Source: Tenacibaculum pelagium
GTDB taxonomy: Bacteria > Bacteroidota > Bacteroidia > Flavobacteriales > Flavobacteriaceae
Direction: 5' to 3'
DNA: 64,000 nt
Assembly (NCBI RefSeq): GCF_014062345.1
Contig: NZ_JACGLS010000004.1
Span: 186,001-250,000 of the forward strand
Below the pieces are notes generated by a model that searched no databases, was not told the origin of the DNA, and saw only the letters and a list, made by a program, of their open reading frames with translations. Every line of letters begins with the position of its first letter. Position 1 is the first letter of the stretch. This document shows positions 33,787 to 43,107 of the stretch, one piece after another. Both the position numbers and the translations under genes were made by a program.

Positions 33787-34368
33787 ATGAAAAAGACATT
33801 ATACGATTTAACAAAAGATGAGTGGAATACTTTATTTCCAATTGAGTTATCTAATCATAATTCTGATTGGAGAAGTATTTTTAAATCTGAAAAAAAGCGT
33901 ATTTTAAAAAATATTGATGCTAGATTTATCAATAAAATAGAACATTTTGGTAGTACTTCAATTCCAAACATAAAGGCTAAAAACTACATTGATTTATTTA
34001 TTGAGATTCCCAAAGAATCATTGTTTAATAAGCAATTAATTGAGGAGTTTACAAAGTTAGGCTATGTATACTTTGAAGTGCCAGCAAGAGAAGATATAGA
34101 AGCATATATGTCTTTTGGAAAAGGATACAATTTAGAAGGGGAGAAAGAACAAATTTTTCATATCCACATGTGCCCAAAAGAAAATACGATGTATAATCAA
34201 TTAAAGTTTAGAGATTATTTAATTGAGAATCCAAACAGAGCAAAAGAGTACGAAAAATTAAAAGTAGAATTAGCCTCAAAATATAAAAATGATAGAGGTT
34301 CATATGTTCTTGGGAAAACCAATTTTGTAAAAGAAACCTTAAATTTATACGCTAAAACTATAAAATAA
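33787..34368 (+). CDS. GrpB family protein
   Basis: 193 residues, UPF0157/GrpB nucleotidyltransferase-like fold, with the signature EHFGSTSIPNIKAKNYIDLFI (polymerase-beta-like G-S and acid pair) and HIHMCPKEN. Length fits a stand-alone domain. It lies between the reductase (9-base gap) and a hydroxylase gene whose start directly follows its stop. Substrate unknown; it looks out of place functionally in an electron-transfer operon. Confidence 0.87.
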   Translation: MKKTLYDLTKDEWNTLFPIELSNHNSDWRSIFKSEKKRILKNIDARFINKIEHFGSTSIPNIKAKNYIDLFIEIPKESLFNKQLIEEFTKLGYVYFEVPAREDIEAYMSFGKGYNLEGEKEQIFHIHMCPKENTMYNQLKFRDYLIENPNRAKEYEKLKVELASKYKNDRGSYVLGKTNFVKETLNLYAKTIK

Positions 34369-35265
34369 TTGACTTTACTAGATTACATACAACAATTATC
34401 GCAAGATAAACTCTTGTATTTTGCCTTGCCAGTATTTTTTATATCTATGTTAGTAGAGTATAAAATTTCGAAAGAAAAATATAATAGTAAGGATACAGGT
34501 GTTTCCTTATTAATGATGGTATTTTCTGCAATTGTAGAGTTTATTCCAAAGATATTAGCATTTGTAGCTTTTTTCTATTTGTATGAATTGAGTCCGTTAA
34601 AAGAAATTGTAAATCGTCAATGGTGGGCATGGGTTTTATTATTGTTTGCTGATGATTTTGCCTATTATTGGTTTCATCGATTAAATCATGAAGTGCGTTT
34701 GTTTTGGGCGGGTCACGTACCACACCATTCATCAGTACACATGAATTTAGGAACCGCTTTACGTCAAGGAGTTGGAGAGCGTATTCATAAGTTTTTCTTT
34801 TGGATGTGGATTCCGTTACTGGGTTTCGACCCTTTAATGATGTTTACTATGATGGGAATCAGTTTAATTTATCAGTTTTTTGTGCATACCGAGTTGGTTG
34901 ATAAATTACCAAAACCTATTGAATTTATATTTAACACACCATCGCATCACAGAGTGCATCACGCATCTAATATTCGATATTTAGATTGCAATCATGCAGG
35001 GATTTTAATTATCTGGGATCGACTATTTGGAACTTTTTCTAAAGAATTAAAAGATGTAGATCATCCTGTTTATGGGCTAACAGTTAATATAGAAACATAC
35101 AATCCTGTAAAGGTAGCAACGCATGAATATGCTGCGATTTGGAAAGATGTAAAACGTGCTGATAAGTTGAGTGATAAATTGAATTATATTTTCAATTCAC
35201 CTGGTTGGACACATGACGGAGAAGATAAACGAGCAAAAACTTTGCGTAAAAAAATGAATTTGTAA
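34369..35265 (+). CDS. Sterol desaturase/fatty acid hydroxylase family protein (2)
   Basis: 298 residues starting at TTG (34369) right after the GrpB stop. Same topology as the paralogue at 30257-31153, with di-iron boxes HRLNH, HVPHHS and HRVHH. Several stretches are near-identical between the two (FNTPSHHRVHH, WDRLFGTF). The stop is one base before the ferredoxin start, strongly suggesting that ferredoxin donates its electrons. It probably hydroxylates a membrane lipid or carotenoid; which one is open. Confidence 0.9.
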   Translation: MTLLDYIQQLSQDKLLYFALPVFFISMLVEYKISKEKYNSKDTGVSLLMMVFSAIVEFIPKILAFVAFFYLYELSPLKEIVNRQWWAWVLLLFADDFAYYWFHRLNHEVRLFWAGHVPHHSSVHMNLGTALRQGVGERIHKFFFWMWIPLLGFDPLMMFTMMGISLIYQFFVHTELVDKLPKPIEFIFNTPSHHRVHHASNIRYLDCNHAGILIIWDRLFGTFSKELKDVDHPVYGLTVNIETYNPVKVATHEYAAIWKDVKRADKLSDKLNYIFNSPGWTHDGEDKRAKTLRKKMNL

Positions 35266-35266
35266 G

Positions 35267-35599
35267 ATGGAACAAGACATTACTGTAAAAATCACAGATC
35301 GTGATGGAGTAACACACGAAATTCAAGCACCAACAGACATGGCAATGAACTTAATGGAAGTTGTTCGTTCATACGAGTTAGCTCCTGAAGGTACTATTGG
35401 TATTTGCGGTGGTATGGCAATGTGTGCATCTTGCCAATGTTACGTAAAATCTGATCATGAATTACCTGAAATGGGCGATGATGAAGACGCTATGTTAGCT
35501 GAAGCTTTTTATGTAGAAGATAATAGCCGCTTAGGATGTCAAATTCAAATGACACCCGAACTGGATGGTTTAGAGGTAGAATTAGCCCCTGAGAGTTAG
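35267..35599 (+). CDS. 2Fe-2S ferredoxin, adrenodoxin type
   Basis: 110 residues with four cluster ligands: C49, C55 and C58 in GICGGMAMCASCQC and the fourth Cys in RLGCQIQMTPELDGLEV. This arrangement (C-x5-C-x2-C-x-n-C) is the vertebrate-type/ISC ferredoxin. It starts one base after the hydroxylase stop. Together with the FNR-like reductase it makes an electron chain NADPH, reductase, ferredoxin, hydroxylase; the chain is inferred from context. Confidence 0.94.
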   Translation: MEQDITVKITDRDGVTHEIQAPTDMAMNLMEVVRSYELAPEGTIGICGGMAMCASCQCYVKSDHELPEMGDDEDAMLAEAFYVEDNSRLGCQIQMTPELDGLEVELAPES

Positions 35600-35627
35600 A
35601 AAACTCATTTACTTTTCTGTATATTTG
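35596..35627 (+). promoter_or_regulatory. Probable promoter of hmgA-hppD
   Basis: TTA at 35596-35598, 21-bp spacer, TATATTTG at 35620-35627. The resulting leader is about 160 nt long, unusual for this genome, and carries an inverted repeat GCAATAA / TTATTGC at 35741-35760, 31 bases before the ATG. Confidence 0.55.
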
Positions 35628-35791
35628 TAAAGCACACAACTAAACTGCTCTAAAATGTTTTTAGACCTTTTAATTTTATTAAAATTCTTAAATAAAAGAA
35701 ACCCTGAATAGATTGGTTAATGTCCAATAATAAAAGAGATGCAATAAAATTAGTTATTGCACATTATTTTTAAACTTAAAACATTAACAAA

Positions 35792-36949
35792 ATGCCTTTT
35801 TATCATAAGTTAGGGAAAATACCACCAAAAAGACATACCCAATTTCGTAAAGAAGACGGAAGTTTATATTACGAACAATTGTTTGGAACTATTGGTTTTG
35901 ACGGAATGTCAACCAATTCTTACCACGAGCATAGACCAACAATGGTTAAAGAAATTCGTAAACAATATTCTGTTGCTCCAAAAATAGCCAAAGCTAATAA
36001 TATACAATCATATCGTTTTAGAGGATTTCAAGTTCCGCCAGAAAACGATTATTTAGAAAGTAGAAAAGTAGTTTTAACAAACTCAGATTGTAATATAATT
36101 TTATCAGCTCCTAAAAAATCTACCAAAGATTATTTTTATAAAAATACTGATGCAGACGAGGTAATTTTCATCCATAAAGGAACAGGGAAATTACGTACAC
36201 ATTTAGGTAATCTTGATTTTAAATACGGAGATTATTTAGTAATTCCTCGTGGAATTATCTATAAGTTAGATTTCGATGATGAGAATAACAGACTTTTTAT
36301 TGTTGAATCGTATTCGCCAGTTTACACACCAAAACGATATAGAAACTGGTTTGGTCAGTTATTAGAGCATTCACCATTTTGTGAGCGTGATTTACGAAGA
36401 CCAGAAGAATTAGAAACGTATAATGAGTTAGGAGACTTTTTAATTAAAGTAAAAAAGCAAGGAGAGATTATAGAAATGGTCTACGCATCACATCCTTTCG
36501 ATGTAGTTGGTTACGACGGATATAATTTTCCGTATGCATTTTCAATTCATGATTTTGAGCCAATAACAGGTCGTATTCATCAACCGCCACCAGTACATCA
36601 AACTTTTGAAACTAATGCATTTGTAATTTGCAGTTTTGTACCGCGTTTATATGATTATCATCCAAACTCAATTCCTGCGCCATATAATCATAGTAATATA
36701 GATTCCGACGAGGTTTTATATTATGTAGATGGAGATTTTATGAGTAGAAACGACATTGATGCGGGTCATATTTCGTTGCATCCAGCAGGAATTCCACATG
36801 GACCACATCCAGGAGCAACAGAAAGAAGTATCGGAGAGACAGTTACAGAAGAATTAGCAGTAATGGTAGATACTTTTAAGCCATTACAAGTTACAGAAGA
36901 AGCAATGAAAATTGCAGACGAAGATTATTATAAATCTTGGTTAGAATAA
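35792..36949 (+). CDS. hmgA: Homogentisate 1,2-dioxygenase
   Basis: 385 residues, slightly shorter than animal and Pseudomonas enzymes. It has the double-cupin fold and the metal-binding stretch PAGIPHGPHPGATERS with Fe ligands His, plus a conserved HPFDVVGYDGYNFPYAF substrate motif. It opens the ring of homogentisate to maleylacetoacetate in tyrosine breakdown. It is followed after 21 bases by hppD, which makes its substrate. Confidence 0.95.
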   Translation: MPFYHKLGKIPPKRHTQFRKEDGSLYYEQLFGTIGFDGMSTNSYHEHRPTMVKEIRKQYSVAPKIAKANNIQSYRFRGFQVPPENDYLESRKVVLTNSDCNIILSAPKKSTKDYFYKNTDADEVIFIHKGTGKLRTHLGNLDFKYGDYLVIPRGIIYKLDFDDENNRLFIVESYSPVYTPKRYRNWFGQLLEHSPFCERDLRRPEELETYNELGDFLIKVKKQGEIIEMVYASHPFDVVGYDGYNFPYAFSIHDFEPITGRIHQPPPVHQTFETNAFVICSFVPRLYDYHPNSIPAPYNHSNIDSDEVLYYVDGDFMSRNDIDAGHISLHPAGIPHGPHPGATERSIGETVTEELAVMVDTFKPLQVTEEAMKIADEDYYKSWLE

Positions 36950-36970
36950 CAATATCAACAAAACAACATC

Positions 36971-38131
36971 ATGAGTAAAGAGATAAAATCAGTAAACTAC
37001 GGTTTAGAAAAAATATTTGAAGGAGCACAAGACTTCTTACCACTTTTAGGAACAGATTACGTTGAATTTTACGTAGGTAATGCTAAACAAGCAGCACATT
37101 TTTATAAAACAGCATTCGGATTTCAATCGCACGCTTATCGTGGATTAGAAACTGGAGCTACAGATTCAGTAAGTTATGTTTTAACACAAGATAAAATCAA
37201 GTTAATGCTAACTACTCCATTAAGTAGTAAATCTCCAATTAACGACCATATTGTAAAGCATGGAGACGGTGTTAAAATTGTAGCACTTTGGGTAGAAGAT
37301 GCAAGACAAGCTTATAAAGAAACTACTTCTCGTGGAGCAAAATCGTATATGGAACCTACTGTTGAAAAAGATGAGCACGGAGAGGTTGTAAGAGCAGGAA
37401 TCTATACGTATGGGGAAACTGTACATATGTTTGTAGAGCGTAAAAATTACAACGGAGCATTTTTACCAGGTTTCGAAAAATGGGAATCTGAATACAATCC
37501 ACCAGCAGCAGGGTTAAAATATATCGATCATATGGTTGGTAATGTTGGTTGGAATCAAATGGATGTTTGGGTAAAATGGTATGAAGATGTAATGGGATTC
37601 GAAAACTTCTTATCTTTTGATGATAAGCAAATTCATACTGAATATTCGGCGTTAATGAGTAAGGTAATGTCTAACGGAAATGGTAGAATTAAGTTTCCAA
37701 TTAACGAGCCAGCAAAAGCAGCAAAACGTTCTCAAATTGAAGAATATTTAGATTTTTATGAAGGAGCAGGAGTTCAACACATTGCAGTTGCAACTGATGA
37801 TATTTTAAAAACAGTAACTCAATTACGCGCGAATGGAGTAGAGTTTTTATCTACGCCACCAGAAGAATATTATAGAGCTGTTCCAGGTAGATTAGAAGAG
37901 TTTGATCACGAGTTAAGAGAAGATATCGAAAAACTTAAAGCTTTGGGTATTATGATTGATGCAGATGAAGAAGGATATTTATTACAAATTTTTACAAAAC
38001 CTGTAGAAGATAGACCAACTTTATTCTTTGAAATTATTCAAAGAATGGGAGCTCGTGGTTTCGGAGCAGGAAATTTTAAAGCATTGTTTGAATCTATAGA
38101 AAGAGAGCAAGCTAAAAGAGGAACATTATAG
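36971..38131 (+). CDS. hppD: 4-hydroxyphenylpyruvate dioxygenase
   Basis: 386 residues. Two VOC-fold halves. Iron ligands are visible: His in YIDHMVGNV, His in GVQHIAVATDD, and Glu in LFFEIIQRMG, followed by the conserved GFGAGNFKALFESIEREQ tail. It converts 4-hydroxyphenylpyruvate to homogentisate. Paired with hmgA, giving two consecutive steps of tyrosine degradation. A terminator follows at 38159-38202. Confidence 0.96.
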   Translation: MSKEIKSVNYGLEKIFEGAQDFLPLLGTDYVEFYVGNAKQAAHFYKTAFGFQSHAYRGLETGATDSVSYVLTQDKIKLMLTTPLSSKSPINDHIVKHGDGVKIVALWVEDARQAYKETTSRGAKSYMEPTVEKDEHGEVVRAGIYTYGETVHMFVERKNYNGAFLPGFEKWESEYNPPAAGLKYIDHMVGNVGWNQMDVWVKWYEDVMGFENFLSFDDKQIHTEYSALMSKVMSNGNGRIKFPINEPAKAAKRSQIEEYLDFYEGAGVQHIAVATDDILKTVTQLRANGVEFLSTPPEEYYRAVPGRLEEFDHELREDIEKLKALGIMIDADEEGYLLQIFTKPVEDRPTLFFEIIQRMGARGFGAGNFKALFESIEREQAKRGTL

Positions 38132-38158
38132 TTCTAATGGATAATTATAGAAACATTA

Positions 38159-38202
38159 AATCACCATTTTCGTAAGTTTTTAACTTATGAGAATGGTGAT
38201 TA
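38159..38202 (+). terminator. Terminator after hppD
   Basis: Long hairpin AATCACCATT ... AATGGTGATT with inner GTAAGT / ACTTAt pairing. It separates hmgA-hppD from kynA, so kynA likely has its own promoter. Confidence 0.78.
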
Positions 38203-38234
38203 ATTTATTAATAATGTTTATATAAAATAAAAAA

Positions 38235-39155
38235 ATGAATAAAGACGAGCTTTTAAAAGCAATAGAAAATAAATACGAAAAATTAGGTGTTCCTTTAGAA
38301 ACGATGTTAGAAGGATTACTGCATAGCACACCTATAACTTATTGGGATTATATACAGACAGATGCGCTATTAGGTTTACAGATTCCAAGAACAACTGAAA
38401 AAGACGAGATGGTCTTTATTATGTATCATCAAGTAAACGAATTGTTGTTTAAAATGATACTGTGGGAAATTGATCAAATTTCTCTTTCAAAAGAAGCGAT
38501 TACTGCAGAGAAGTTCTCTAAGCATTTAATGCGTATTAGTCGATATTTTGATATGCTTTGCAGTTCCTTTACTGTTATGCAAGACGGAATGGATGTAGAA
38601 CAGTATTTAAAATTCCGTAATACATTAGCGCCTGCAAGTGGATTTCAATCTGCTCAATATAGAAAGATAGAATTTGCATCAACTGAATTAATCAATCTAA
38701 TCGATGCACGTTATCGTGATACTATTGACAGGAGTTCGTCATTTAAAAACGCATACGATCATTTGTATTGGCAAGCAGCTGGTGTAAACCATAAAACAGG
38801 AGAGAAATCAATCTTAATCAAACTTTTTGAGAAAAAGTATATGGGTGATTTTATCGATTTTATGGAAGATTATAACGAATGTAATTTATCTAAGAAATTC
38901 CAAGAATTACCAGATGAGGTCCAGAAAAACACTGAATTGATTGAAGCAATGCGTCATTACGATTACACAGTTAATGTAAAATGGGTTATGGCACATTACA
39001 ATGCAGCAGGTAAATATTTAGGAGGTGGCGATAAAGATTTAGAAGCTACTGGAGGAAGTAATTGGCGAAAATATATGCATCCAAAATATCAACGAAGAAT
39101 ATTCTTCCCATATTTATGGAGTGAAGATGAACTTAAAAACTGGGGAACATTTTAG
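38235..39155 (+). CDS. kynA: Tryptophan 2,3-dioxygenase
   Basis: 306 residues. Substrate and heme-region motifs FIMYHQVNELLFKMILWEI and VKWVMAHYNAAGKYLGG, with the SVTGGSxWxxYM-like ATGGSNWRKYMHP ending, mark the heme enzyme that opens tryptophan to N-formylkynurenine. It lies next to tyrosine-degradation genes, making an aromatic amino acid catabolism cluster. No other kynurenine genes are in the window. Confidence 0.95.
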   Translation: MNKDELLKAIENKYEKLGVPLETMLEGLLHSTPITYWDYIQTDALLGLQIPRTTEKDEMVFIMYHQVNELLFKMILWEIDQISLSKEAITAEKFSKHLMRISRYFDMLCSSFTVMQDGMDVEQYLKFRNTLAPASGFQSAQYRKIEFASTELINLIDARYRDTIDRSSSFKNAYDHLYWQAAGVNHKTGEKSILIKLFEKKYMGDFIDFMEDYNECNLSKKFQELPDEVQKNTELIEAMRHYDYTVNVKWVMAHYNAAGKYLGGGDKDLEATGGSNWRKYMHPKYQRRIFFPYLWSEDELKNWGTF

Positions 39156-39174
39156 TTTTTATAATATTGATAAG

Positions 39175-39202
39175 AAAGAGGTTAGAAATAACCTCTTTTT
39201 TT
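39175..39202 (+). terminator. Terminator after kynA
   Basis: Stem AAAGAGGTTA, loop gaaa, TAACCTCTTT with T-run, 20 bases after the stop. Confidence 0.83.
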
Positions 39203-39248
39203 ATTTTGGAATGGTAATTGTCTATCTATTTTCATAAGTTTGGATATT

Positions 39249-40028
39249 ATGAAGAAAAGAATATTACTTTCAGCACTTTTGTTTTTAACAATTAACTTGT
39301 TTGCTCAAGAAAAAACAACTCCTTTTAAAGATGGAGAGTGGCTCAAATTTAAAATGAGTTATAGTGGTTTTTTAAAAGCAGGTAATGCTACTTTGTCGTT
39401 AAAAGAAGAAGATTTAAACGGTAAAAAGGTATTACACGCAACAGGTAAAGGTTGGACTACTGGAATGATTAAATGGTTTTTTAAAGTAAAAGATGATTAT
39501 CAATCTTATTTTGATATTGAAACAGGAAAGCCATATTTGTTTAAAAGAAAGATAAATGAAGGCGGATATAAAAAGCATAAACATATAACTTTTGATCAAG
39601 AAAAAAATACTGCTTATGTTCAGGATTTTAGAAAAAAGAAAGACACACTGATTTCTGTTAACGGACCTCAAGATATGATTTCGACATTTTACTTTTTAAG
39701 AAGTTATAATACGAAAAGCATGAAGAAAGGGGAGGAAATTAATGTTGATATGTTTTTTGATAATAAAAGCTACCCATTCAAATTACGTTTTTTAGGATAT
39801 GAGATGTTGGATACTAAATTTGGGAAAATAAAGACTCAGAAATTTAGACCGATGGTTCAAGCAGGAAGAGTATTTAAAGCGCAAGAAAGTGTTACGGTTT
39901 GGATTACTGCTGATGATAATAAAATTCCAATTAAAATGAAGGCTTCTTTATCTGTAGGTTCTCTACGTGCTGAACTAGAAGCTTATAAAGGTTTGGCAAA
40001 CCCATTTGAGATTATAGTTAATAGGTAG
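39249..40028 (+). CDS. DUF3108 domain-containing periplasmic protein
   Basis: 259 residues from the ATG at 39249; a TTG nine bases upstream is less likely. Signal peptide 1-20 (ending LFAQ), then the DUF3108 pattern: GEWLKFKMSYSGFLKAGNATL, TGKGWTTGMIKWFFKV, and IPIKMKASLSVGSLRAELE. Related to YmdB/lipid-A modulating families only by name. Function unknown; secreted. Confidence 0.85.
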   Translation: MKKRILLSALLFLTINLFAQEKTTPFKDGEWLKFKMSYSGFLKAGNATLSLKEEDLNGKKVLHATGKGWTTGMIKWFFKVKDDYQSYFDIETGKPYLFKRKINEGGYKKHKHITFDQEKNTAYVQDFRKKKDTLISVNGPQDMISTFYFLRSYNTKSMKKGEEINVDMFFDNKSYPFKLRFLGYEMLDTKFGKIKTQKFRPMVQAGRVFKAQESVTVWITADDNKIPIKMKASLSVGSLRAELEAYKGLANPFEIIVNR

Positions 40029-40119
40029 TTTTACTAGTTGTTTACATATTGTTAAAGTGCTAAATGCAATAGTTTTTATTTGTATTTTTGCAGACGCACT
40101 CAATTTTAAACAGCTTTTT

Positions 40120-41400
40120 TTGAAAAAATACATCCTCCTTTTTCTCGTTTCATTTATAATTTTTTCTTGTAAAGAAGAAAAAAAAGATCCAGTAACAACT
40201 ATTGTAAAAGTAGAAAAACCAAAGCCTGTTTATGTTTTTGGGTATAATTTAGATGATTACAAAGTAATTAACGATACTATAAAAAACGGAGAAAGCTTTG
40301 GGGTTATTTTAGATCGTCATCATGTGATGTATCCTAAAATTAATGAGATAGCAACAAAAATTAAAGATACTTTCGATGTAAGACGTGTGCGTTCAGGTAA
40401 AGCTTATACCATTTTAGCATCAAAAGATTCAATAGAAAAAGCTCAAGTGTTTATTTATAAACATAATAAAGTTGATGCTACTGTAATCAATTTTAAAGAT
40501 TCGTTGATATCAGCATACAAGGTTAAGAAGAAAATTAAAACGGTTGAAAAAGAAATAGCGGGTAAAATTTATTCAAATATATCCACAACCATGGATAGTT
40601 TAGGGTTGAAACCAACTATGGCAATAAATGTTGCAGATATTTATGCCTGGACTCTTGACCCATTAAGGCTTCAAAAAGGAGATAACTTTAAATTAATTTA
40701 TGAAGAGAAATATATTAACGATACTGTTTTTGTAGGGTATGGTGAAATTAAAGCAGCAGTTTTTAATCATAAAGGAAAAGATTTGCATGCTTATAAATTT
40801 GTTGGAGATTCTATAAAAGGAATTCCAGAATATTATGATGAAGAAGGGAATATGTTGCGTAGAGCTTTTTTAAAATCGCCTATTAAATTTCAGTATAGAG
40901 TTTCTTCGAGATACAATTTACGAAGAAGAATAAAACATTACGGAAATAGGATAAAAGCTCATAGAGGAACTGATTTTGCAGCAAGATATGGAACAGAAAT
41001 TATGTCGACAGCTAGTGGAACAGTTGTAGAATCTACTCGTAGAGGCGGTAATGGAAATTATGTAAAAGTTAAGCATAATAGTACATACAGTACTCAATAT
41101 TTACATATGAAACGTCGAAACGTAAGAGTGGGAGATTATGTAAAACAGGGTGATATTATTGGTTGGGTTGGAATGACAGGAAGTACCAGTGGGCCTCATG
41201 TTTGTTATCGTTTCTGGAAAAACGGAAGACAAGTGGATCCGTTTAGAGAAAAACTACCTGCAGCTGAACCTTTAGATCCAAAAATTAAACCCAAATATTT
41301 GGAGTTTATAAAGTCATTTAAAGAGCAGTTAGATAGCATTCAATTACCTAAAAAGGAGATTCCTGTTTTTGTTGAAAAAGAAATATTAGCTACACATTAA
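40120..41400 (+). CDS. M23 family peptidoglycan metallopeptidase, lipoprotein
   Basis: 426 residues with TTG at 40120 as start: it places a lipoprotein signal (LVSFIIFSC, lipidated Cys about 16) at the N-terminus, and a TATTTTTG promoter element (40083-40090) lies inside the longer reading frame that starts at 40057. The LysM-less N-terminal part is OapA/peptidase-like, and the C-terminal LytM domain (about 292-390) has HRGTDFA and YLHMKR. The final motif reads PHVCYRF, with Cys where the usual HxH has its second His. Probably a cell-wall endopeptidase or activator. Confidence 0.9.
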   Translation: MKKYILLFLVSFIIFSCKEEKKDPVTTIVKVEKPKPVYVFGYNLDDYKVINDTIKNGESFGVILDRHHVMYPKINEIATKIKDTFDVRRVRSGKAYTILASKDSIEKAQVFIYKHNKVDATVINFKDSLISAYKVKKKIKTVEKEIAGKIYSNISTTMDSLGLKPTMAINVADIYAWTLDPLRLQKGDNFKLIYEEKYINDTVFVGYGEIKAAVFNHKGKDLHAYKFVGDSIKGIPEYYDEEGNMLRRAFLKSPIKFQYRVSSRYNLRRRIKHYGNRIKAHRGTDFAARYGTEIMSTASGTVVESTRRGGNGNYVKVKHNSTYSTQYLHMKRRNVRVGDYVKQGDIIGWVGMTGSTSGPHVCYRFWKNGRQVDPFREKLPAAEPLDPKIKPKYLEFIKSFKEQLDSIQLPKKEIPVFVEKEILATH

Positions 41401-41403
41401 ATT

Positions 41404-42972
41404 ATGCCTTTAAAAAATATCAATCCAACTACAACTTCAGCTTGGAAAAAACTTAGCAACCATTTTAATGAAGCAAAAGACTTTGATTTAAAAGATTTAT
41501 TTAGAAAAAATAAGAATAGAAAAGCTGATTTTTCAATTGAGTATTCAGGTTTGGTATTTGATTATTCTAAAAACTTAATAAATCAACAAGCAGTTGATTT
41601 ATTACTTGAATTAGCGAATGAGGTTGATTTAAAAGATGCCATTGAAAAATATTTTTCTGGAGATAAAATTAATGCAATTGAAGATCGAGCAGTTTTACAC
41701 ACAGCTTTAAGAAATACTTCCGAAGATCCTGTATATGTAGATGGGAAAGATGTAAAACCGCAAATACAATCAGCTTTACGAAAAGTAAAATCTTTCAGCA
41801 ACAAAGTAATTTCAGGAAAATGGAAGGGGTTTACAGGAAAGTCAATTACTGATATAGTTAATATAGGAGTAGGTGGATCAGATCTGGGTCCAGATATGGT
41901 TGTAGAGGCTTTGCAATTTTATAAAAATAAACTAAATACTCATTTTGTATCTAATGTAGATGGAGATCATGTTTCGGAGGTATTAAAAAAATTGAATCCA
42001 GAAACAACATTATTTGTAATTGTATCAAAAACATTTACAACTCAAGAAACCATTACAAATGCTAATACGATTAGAAATTGGTTTTTAAACTCAGCAACAG
42101 TTTTTGATGTGTCTAAACACTTTGTAGCAGTATCTTCTAATGCAGAAAAAGTCATCAATTTTGGAATTGACAAGAAAAATATTTTCCCAATGTGGAACTG
42201 GGTAGGTGGTCGATTCTCTTTATGGTCATCAGTAGGTTTGTCAATTAGTTTGTCAATAGGTTTTGATAATTTTAAAGAGTTATTAAATGGAGCTGAAGAA
42301 ATAGATATTCATTTTAAATCAGCAGATTTTGATAAGAACATTCCAGTTATTCTAGCTTTACTGAGTATTTGGTATAACAACTTCTTTAATTCTGAAACTG
42401 AGCTTGTTTTACCTTATAGCGAGTATTTATCAAAATTACCAGCCTATTTACAACAAGCTGCTATGGAAAGTAATGGAAAAGGTGTTGATAGAAATGGTAA
42501 AGAGATAAATTACCAAACAGGGACAATTATTTGGGGTAGTACAGGCGTGAATATGCAACATGCTTTTATGCAATTGGTACATCAAGGTACTAAGTTAATT
42601 CCATCTGATTTTATTGGATATAAAGAGTCTTTACATGGTTTAACTGATCACCATCAGAAACTAATGGCTAATTATTTTGCTCAAATGGAAGCCCTTACAT
42701 TTGGAAAAACAAAAGAAGAAGTACATTTAGAATTAAAGCTAAATAATAAAAAGGAAGATATAAGTAGATTGCTTCCATATAAGTTGTTTAAAGGTAACCG
42801 ACCAAGCAATACAATTTTATTTAAAAAGTTAACGCCAAAATCGTTAGGTCAGTTAATTGCTATTTACGAACATAAAATTTTTACACAAGGAATTATATGG
42901 AATATATATTCATATGATCAATTCGGTGTAGAATTAGGAAAAGAACTTGCCAAAAAATTATTAAAAAATTAA
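41404..42972 (+). CDS. pgi: Glucose-6-phosphate isomerase
   Basis: 522 residues, standard length. Both PGI signatures can be read: [16 protein letters not shown] and the C-terminal [15 protein letters not shown] with the catalytic Lys region further on. Also [13 protein letters not shown] for sugar-phosphate binding. Central glycolysis enzyme, cytosolic. It starts 3 bases after the M23 peptidase stop, so it could be transcribed with it. Confidence 0.97.
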   Translation: MPLKNINPTTTSAWKKLSNHFNEAKDFDLKDLFRKNKNRKADFSIEYSGLVFDYSKNLINQQAVDLLLELANEVDLKDAIEKYFSGDKINAIEDRAVLHTALRNTSEDPVYVDGKDVKPQIQSALRKVKSFSNKVISGKWKGFTGKSITDIVNIGVGGSDLGPDMVVEALQFYKNKLNTHFVSNVDGDHVSEVLKKLNPETTLFVIVSKTFTTQETITNANTIRNWFLNSATVFDVSKHFVAVSSNAEKVINFGIDKKNIFPMWNWVGGRFSLWSSVGLSISLSIGFDNFKELLNGAEEIDIHFKSADFDKNIPVILALLSIWYNNFFNSETELVLPYSEYLSKLPAYLQQAAMESNGKGVDRNGKEINYQTGTIIWGSTGVNMQHAFMQLVHQGTKLIPSDFIGYKESLHGLTDHHQKLMANYFAQMEALTFGKTKEEVHLELKLNNKKEDISRLLPYKLFKGNRPSNTILFKKLTPKSLGQLIAIYEHKIFTQGIIWNIYSYDQFGVELGKELAKKLLKN

Positions 42973-43021
42973 TAGTTCTTGTAATAAATCTCATTTTTTT
43001 TATTTAGCTTGTTAATTCAAT

Positions 43022-43078
43022 GTTAAAAAACTTAACATTAAGTTAATATTAGCAAAGTATAAAAGCAAGACCTTTGCT
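43022..43078 (+). promoter_or_regulatory. Repeat-rich control region of the TonB receptor gene
   Basis: GTTAA (43022-43026), TTAAC (43032-43036) and GTTAA (43042-43046) are spaced at exactly 10 bp, giving overlapping inverted repeats on one face of the helix. They are followed by the inverted repeat AGCAAAG / CTTTGCT (43051-43078), in which the TTTG of the likely -7 box is embedded. This looks like an operator, possibly for an iron- or nutrient-responsive regulator. Regulator not identified. Confidence 0.4.
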
Positions 43079-43107
43079 TCCGCATTTAATAACAATTAAA
43101 TTAAACA

